This document shows positions 58,151-64,000 of a stretch of DNA of 64,000 bases, one piece after another (positions within the stretch are counted from its first letter, which is position 1; every line of letters begins with the position of its first letter). The notes under the pieces are model-generated. The model was not told where the DNA came from, searched no databases, and worked only from the letters and a program-made list of their open reading frames with translations. Position numbers and translations under genes: made by a program. This stretch comes from Helianthus annuus (Eukaryota > Streptophyta > Magnoliopsida > Asterales > Asteraceae): the NCBI RefSeq assembly GCF_002127325.2, contig NC_035448.2, forward strand, positions 115,241,151-115,305,150, in the 5' to 3' direction.

Positions 58151-58799
58151 AAGTTTTGTCTTTTAAGGATTTTATCCGGATCGGGTGGTTCCTTATTGGA
58201 CGGAACAACACCGAAATTCCTGAGATACCTTAGTTGCCTTAGTTTAGACGAGAACGCAAGAGGTTATTGGAAAGGGTGATTCCTATGCTAAATGTAGGTG
58301 GACAAGTCTAACCCTTATACGGGCTCTTGTTAAAGAAGGTGTATGTCAAAACGCTCAGGTCTATGTATGCATCGACGGAAATCGATGGGGAGTCCTTCAC
58401 GGCACAATCGACACAGGGACAACTATCGCTTAAGTCTTCGCAAGAGTTAGAGGTGATTTCAGAAGCAAGGATGTTGGCTTTATGGGCCTTAGAAGTGTCG
58501 GAAATGGCTTAAACATGCAACAGGGACCAAAACTGCCATTTCTGAAAGTATGTGCAGATCAGACATGCCCAGGCGGCCCGCCTGAGTTTTGTCTGATCCT
58601 GATGCGGGCCGCGTGGCCCCTACAGATGCAGAAACATGTTTTCTTGGCTGAACTTGGCCTTTCAAACACTCCAAAGGGCAATGCCCTTTCACAATCTGTA
58701 GAGTTAGGGTCATTTTGAGCCACCACAACTTTGCGACAAGTGTACGCATAAGATCGTGGCACGATATTCAAGAAACGATCCTAACGGCTTTACTTTTCC

Positions 58800-58807
58800 T
58801 ATAAATA
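58800..58807 (+). promoter_or_regulatory. TATA box in the LTR of element 13
   Basis: TATAAATA in CCTATAAATACCCCCCC, with a CTAAAGCTCTAAG-type start region downstream. Confidence 0.6.
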
Positions 58808-59840
58808 CCCCCCCTTTTGGCTAAAAACCCACAAAATCTGATCTAAAGCTCTAAGTTGAGGCCTTTGCTTGATACCTGAGCTCCTGGATCGAGATTAACT
58901 TTCGGGGACCCTTCGTAAGTGTTCTTTCGTTCTTTTATTCGCTTTTCGAGTCTGAAAGTCAACGTTTTGTTTGACTTTCTGCGTTGACCAGCCTATGGTC
59001 AACACGAAGTTCGTTGGAACTTCATAACGTGAGCGTGATCACGATGGTTATAGTCCGTAGTGACTATACCTACTGATTACCACGTTATCTAGGCTCAGTG
59101 ACGAGTCGTAGTTTCGGCCAAAATGCGCATTCTTGCGTATTTTGTAACCAAACTACTCGTGAGCATCAAAGCCGTTTGTTTTGATGCCAAACCTGTTTTC
59201 TAAACTTAGTTAAGCATGTTCTAACATGCTTAGCTCGTCACTTTTAATTTAGTGCATATATAGGGTCGTAAGGTAAGCGATCTAAACCATCACTTATACT
59301 TTCGAACCCGACCCATTTGGTCGATCATTAGGATCCGACCAAACACATTAGGTGACCCTAGCTGTAACCTTCCGAGGTTATACCTTATGGTCACGATGTT
59401 AGGCGTTCCAAACGCGTTCTACGCGAACGACGCGTTATGGTAGCATAAGCTACCTAAACGGGTCGTAATGGGTCGCAAGCACTAGGGTTAGGTTTCATTT
59501 TAGTATGTAGGCTTTGTTAAACCATATTGCACGAATCTCCATACTTGTTTGGTTTACGAACTCGCATACTATCCGATCCTCCGATTTAGGTCCGGTATAT
59601 TAACATAGCTACCTATTAGGTGCCGTTTGATATTCCGTGATCTCTAGCATTATTTGGTTATTATACAAGAACTTCAAAGCAATCTCAGATGAGTACATTG
59701 AACCCCTCTTTTACTGTTTTCCAAACTGTTTTGGGGTGAAACACATGTGCCTACTTGTTACTTTCATGCCTTCCGGTTTTCACATCATATACTTGCTATG
59801 TTCGATAGTACATATATAGTACATGATTTCATTGGTTCTA

Positions 59841-60100
59841 TGCTATGTATGTCCATTGTGTGCATACTTAGTACATCACTTTACAATACATCTCATGCTA
59901 CGTATGCCCGTTGTGTGCATACTTAGTACACCACTTTACAATACATTACATGCTATGTATGCCCATTGTGTGCGTACTTAGTACATTGCCTTACATTACA
60001 TGCTATGTATGCCCATTGTGTGCGTACTTAGTACATTGCTTTACATTACATGCTATGTATGCCCATTGTGTGCGTACTTAGTACATTGTTTTACATTGCA
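59841..60100 (+). repeat. 50-55-bp tandem repeat, five copies
   Basis: TGCTATGTATGCCCATTGTG, then TGCGTACTTAGTACATTGC-type sequence, starts at 59841, 59896, 59951, 60001 and 60051. The first two steps are 55 bases and the last two are 50. The last three copies are nearly identical. Confidence 0.92.
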
Positions 60101-61002
60101 TTTCTGTTGCATATGCTCATCCAGCATATGAACACATTATACTACATTTTGAACCGTTGTAACCATTTGACTATGTGAACCGTCTTAACCCTTCGATTAT
60201 ATGAACTGTTTGTAACCATTGAACCGTGTAAACTAGCTGTATCCGTTGACATGATTTACATTTGACAATAGACATTTGACTATACATAAACATTTCCACA
60301 ATTGTTAACATTTCATCTTGATGGTTTGGTTTGAGTAAGTGATTAAGTAACGAGGCGTGTGTAATATGATACAAGCATGGTGGATACGCCGCTGGTACTT
60401 CCTATATATAAGTGTTTGTATGGTATTACATATCGTAGCGTTATTTGAATCATTTCAATTTGAGACATATAACATTTTATACAAATAACACACTTTTCAC
60501 GAGACATTGATTTACAAACGACTTATCTTATACAAACACATTTTACATGGTTATCCGTTTAACCACACAGTGTTCTCTTATTTATACATATCATTTGATC
60601 TTACCGTTTTTCAAATGATTTTCAAGACAAAGCAAATTACAAGGTTCATGACTAAACATTTTCTTAAACATAAGTCATGAATTCTGTTTTCACAAAACCT
60701 ATGTATCTCACAGGCATTTTTATGCTGACGTACCTATTTTCACATGTGTTTTCAGGAGATGATGCGTAGGACTTATCAAGACATACTTAGGCGGACTTGG
60801 GCCTTAGTGACTTAAAACGAAACAAGAACTAGTTAAATTATGTTATGTACTCTTTGGTTCTTGTGTAAAACAATGTAAACTTTCATGTTTGATTAATAAA
60901 ACGAAACTTCAATTGCCGTGGATTTGAAACAATTGATTCTGTTACAACACTCCCCGACGTTTCCGCCACGTTTTGTATGTTCTACGTGGTCGGTGTGTGA
61001 CA

Positions 61003-61327
61003 GAAAAGTTGGTATCAGAGCCAATGGTTAAAGGGAATTAGATTATTAGTAATGCTTTGACCTAGTCTATAACCTTCCTAGGACCCTAAGGCGAGTTTAC
61101 TTGCGTTTAGTCACAAAACAATACCGTCACCTATCCTTAGGCGACGACCACAACAAGAACATAAATTTCAAAACCGCTTTGAAAACTAATCATCTGTTCT
61201 AGGATGATTGATTACTAGGTTTTGAACCCTCTATTATAAGGTTTTGAACACCTTTGAGTTTTCAAAACTCTCGTCAAGGTTTTTGGTCCTAAATAGTGTG
61301 AACACGTGCAAACTGGAAGAGTGAATG
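61003..61327 (+). mobile_element. Primer-binding site and leader of element 13
   Basis: TGGTATCAGAGCC at 61010-61022, then a leader similar to that at 38732-39060 (GACCTAG.CTATAAC.TTCCTAGGACCCTAA). The leader is cut at 61327 by the Copia LTR. Confidence 0.85.
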
Positions 61328-61718
61328 TGTTAGGTCCGGTTTCGATACCGATTCGATTGCGTAACGACACGTTCAACGTGCGGAATCTGTGAACGTGCGT
61401 GACCGAACACACGAGATCGTACTAATATCGTGATTCCATTAAGATGACGTCGTATACAAGCTCCGTGAATCACGTTTTGCCACTTTCTCTCTCTAGTTTC
61501 TCTCTCTAAGCACCTAGCTCTCCAAGCTCTAATGTGGCAAAAGTTCCTAACTCTTAACCTAAGGCTCCTATTTATAGGCACAAGGTTATAAGGGATTTCC
61601 CCTTATTTACAAGTTTGCCACCTTGCCTATTTCTTATAATTACAATATAAAGCCTATTTTACTACAGTTTCAGCTACGGTTCTGATTGACGCAGGCGATA
61701 GACATCACTGCACTAACA
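61328..61718 (-). mobile_element. 3' LTR of a Copia-type element (391 bp)
   Basis: The ends TGTTAGGTCCGG...GCACTAACA form the inverted termini TGTTAG/CTAACA. The next bases, GACTCCCCCTTGG, are on the minus strand the polypurine tract CCAAGGGGGAGTC, directly before the LTR start. The element is therefore on the minus strand and its 3' LTR is here. The left flank gaatg (61323-61327) should reappear beyond the window. Confidence 0.85.
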
Positions 61719-64000
61719 GACTCCCCCTTGGATATTGCCGCAGTCAATCTGTAGTCAAACTCGTAGCGACTTGTCTTTCTCTCTCTTTCTGAGTCTTCTT
61801 GAAGGTTTGACAGTATCAGCAACCATAGACTCCCTCTTTCTCGAACAAAATCCCCGTGGATCTTGTTTTTGAGTTTCCGTTGCTCCCCCTCTCTCTTAGA
61901 CTCCTTTTTCTTCAGGCTCCCCCTTTCGTCAAGCTTCCGTGCTTTTGGGATCGACACCTGCTTTCCGATTACAAGCTCTTCCAAGAACGATACTTGGCTC
62001 TTTGAATCCACGCTTTCGTTTGCGTTGAGCTCGTCTTCAGACTCCCCCTTAGACTCAGCTGTCGGGATCGTAGTCTGGCTTTCGTCGGTTCACAAGTTCA
62101 GGATCAATTCCTGGCTTTGTTCTACATCTGCTCAGGACTTGAAACCTGGTTAACCTGCATATCCTCTACCTCAACATAAGTTTCACAAAATTTATAACCA
62201 ATTAATTCCCGTAAACTTACCGGTAGATATCATTTTCAACAAACACATTAGTTACATCAAGTTCAAATAAATGACCTTGATTAACCAATATACACAATCT
62301 TTTGAAATATTTGTATATGACATTCAAAGTTTTCAACATATTCTCCCAAATAAATCAAATAAACCATTTATATATGTCATTTAAAGTTTTCAACATATTC
62401 TCCCAAACCTGTTCATCATGATTAGCACTCGCATTTTGAATATCAGCTCTTCAACATCAGTTGTCGAAAATCTTTTTGACTTTTTAAAAAAAATTATGCT
62501 AAAACACTCCGAAAATCTTTTTGGATTTTTGTTTTTGAAAGAAATGCAGTAAACAAATATATACAAATAATATTTTTGTGAGTTTGTGTAAGAGGATCAT
62601 ATCAGTTCATGAGACAAATCACTAGCACCGTTAAGCTTTTAATCGTTTTAAGTTCTAAACGATTCACCTCGATTGACGATATAGTTGTCCTCTTAAATTT
62701 TCACACAATTTTCAATCTATTCAGGATACGATTTAGATGTTTTAGGAACTTAGCTCAATTCATGTGTCCCACCTCTTGAATATACTCCCGTATCCAGAAT
62801 CTCAATATTCAGTCTTACAGGCAAGAATACTACAATGATGTCTGTACATAATTTAGGGGTTAAATGCGAGAACTGAGGGATCTCAGGTCAGAACTTCCGT
62901 TCAGCAGAGAGATATCAGCTTCGACTTAGCAGTGTGTCCCCTTTAGAGGATCTTTTTAGCTACAACAGATGATTATCAATTTTATTGTCTAATCACTGAG
63001 GGCTAGAATGCTATGTTTCAAGCATTTACTGCAAAGCATTATCCAGGGACTAGGTCAGAACTACCGTTCAGCAGAAGTCCCGGAATAATACCCCAGACAT
63101 CATAGAGTATTAACACCTAGTATATCAGAATACGAGACCTTTCAAACGAGATTTCAGGGGTTACCTATATATCCAAGTAGTGTTCCCCACAAATTTCGCA
63201 AGTTTGAAATTTTAAGTTTATATCCCGAATAAATCTACTAAATGTACGAAAACCTATCGTCACATCATTAGTGAGACCGTTTATCACATTTGACATTACA
63301 TTTCTTTAGCATGCTGTGATAGTCCACTGATGTACTATCATTTCCTCTTTTATCAACAAAACTCATTTTTGCTTTTTCAATGTTTTTGGTATTTTCAAAT
63401 TTTCTAATTTTGATAAATTTTTTTTTCTCCCCCTAAAATCAAAATATGTTTCAATTTTGATTTTCTGGAAAATTTGAAAACTGTACAAATAAAATGACAA
63501 ACTGATATCGAATCACTTCAATTCGCCATTCATTTGGCATAAACAATCAGAATTCCCCCTCACAACAAACTATTTTCCCATTGTGATTTCAAAACACTTA
63601 AGTTTGTTTTAATCAAAATGGTTTTTCCAGAAAATTAGTTTTGTGTGACATTTTATAAACTCGGGGTTTCATCACATTGTTTTTCATATTATCACTTTTA
63701 GGAAAGATGAATCAAGTACAACTTAATGTCCCTGATTTATCTTTTAAAAGACGAAAAATCACCAGAGTGAAATTTCTCAAGAAATGTGCCGATTCATGTT
63801 CCACGCTTACCAACCTGGGAACTCCGGCAAGTCAGGATTTTTTCATTTAAACAGATTCACCCAAGCCTGACCAGTCTTGGGTGATTTTGACAATTTTACC
63901 TCAAAACTTGGCTCTTCTGGTTTTAACGAACCAGAATCATTGCCTGAATGTGGCTTGTCTGACTTTGACCTGTCAGATTCATCGCCGACATGTGGCTCCT
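61719..64000 (-). mobile_element. Internal region of the Copia-type element, running off the window
   Basis: The polypurine tract is at 61719-61731. Repeated CTCCCCCT words (61725, 61885, 61917, 62042, 63433) are further purine runs on the minus strand. No reverse transcriptase or RNase H is found in the first 2 kb, where they should lie just upstream of the 3' LTR, so this part is non-coding or replaced. From about 64000 down to 63850 a minus-strand frame is open (PHVGDESDRSKSDKPHSGND and on through EEPSFEVKLSKSPKTGQAWV). It is hydrophilic and looks like a gag-pol linker, but I do not recognise it. Confidence 0.6.

Larger units (their letters stand above)
58330..61002 (+). mobile_element. 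5' LTR of Ty3/gypsy element 13 (left end approximate)
   Basis: It ends TCGGTGTGTGACA at 61002 before a primer-binding site and resembles the LTR ending at 38710. It has a GC-rich palindromic patch (58570-58620, GGCGGCCCGCC, GCGGGCCGCGTGGCCCC), a TATA box TATAAATA (58800-58807) with a short leader, a tandem repeat (59841-60100) and an AATAAA signal at 60895. The left end is uncertain; I chose the point where sequence of similar character begins. Confidence 0.7.

Noticed and set aside
61863..62153. 96-aa ORF with serine/leucine-rich N terminus
   Set aside because: It lies in the non-coding Copia interior; low-complexity CTT/CTC sequence produces it.

Overview
This is a nuclear plant window, most likely Asteraceae. 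That is inferred from the style of the LTR retrotransposons and gag/integrase relics; no marker proves the taxon. It holds one clearly intact host gene, a 10-exon importin alpha (44571-48906, + strand), in a sea of nested LTR retrotransposons and small DNA transposons.

Layout. (1) 1-11845: a large Ty3/gypsy element in + orientation with about 3.6-kb LTRs. Its 5' LTR runs off the left edge and its 3' LTR is 8253-11845. Its leader is filled with degenerate tandem repeats, it holds a tRNA-like pol III unit, and only a frameshifted integrase remains of pol. (2) 11846 to about 31300: the remains of a probable Tat-lineage Ty3/gypsy element read on the - strand (gag pieces at 29895-30461 and 23881-24063). 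It carries on the opposite strand a multi-exon gene of the 'putative gypsy type transposon' (Transposase_28) family. That gene is split at 13544/22061 by an 8516-bp insertion with a perfect 5-bp target duplication (ccgcc), and the insertion contains three near-identical 2009-bp tandem units. A second, chromovirus-like element (24064 to about 29885, - strand) sits in the gag part. Its LTR in turn holds a complete 1659-bp LTR-like insertion (25200-26858, TSD gcggc).

(3) 31300-43875: a GGGTAT-rich DNA-transposon-like block, two more LTR regions, and a Ty3/gypsy gag-protease relic (39292-43875). The relic is interrupted exactly by a 3182-bp deleted element (39795-42976, TSD gaact). (4) 43876-50230: the importin-alpha gene with telo-box motifs upstream and a probable intron in its 3' UTR. 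(5) 50236-52179: a complete hAT MITE (TSD cttgttag) and a nested MITE pair. (6) 52618-56486: a gag-only Copia element (TSD acgtg) and a solo LTR (TSD agtag), the latter partly copied in a 273-bp tandem duplication. (7) 56867-64000: a 42-bp-arm foldback, GC-rich palindromic LTR debris, another gypsy LTR with PBS (to 61002), and the 3' end of a - strand Copia element entered at 61328.

Six insertions can be delimited to the base by matching target-site duplications. Two of them restore the host reading frame when removed with one TSD copy. The parts that looked most unusual are the 2009-bp LTR/internal tandem amplification inside one TSD pair, the antisense accessory gene of the buried Tat-like element, and the recurring GC-rich hairpin cassettes in unrelated LTRs.
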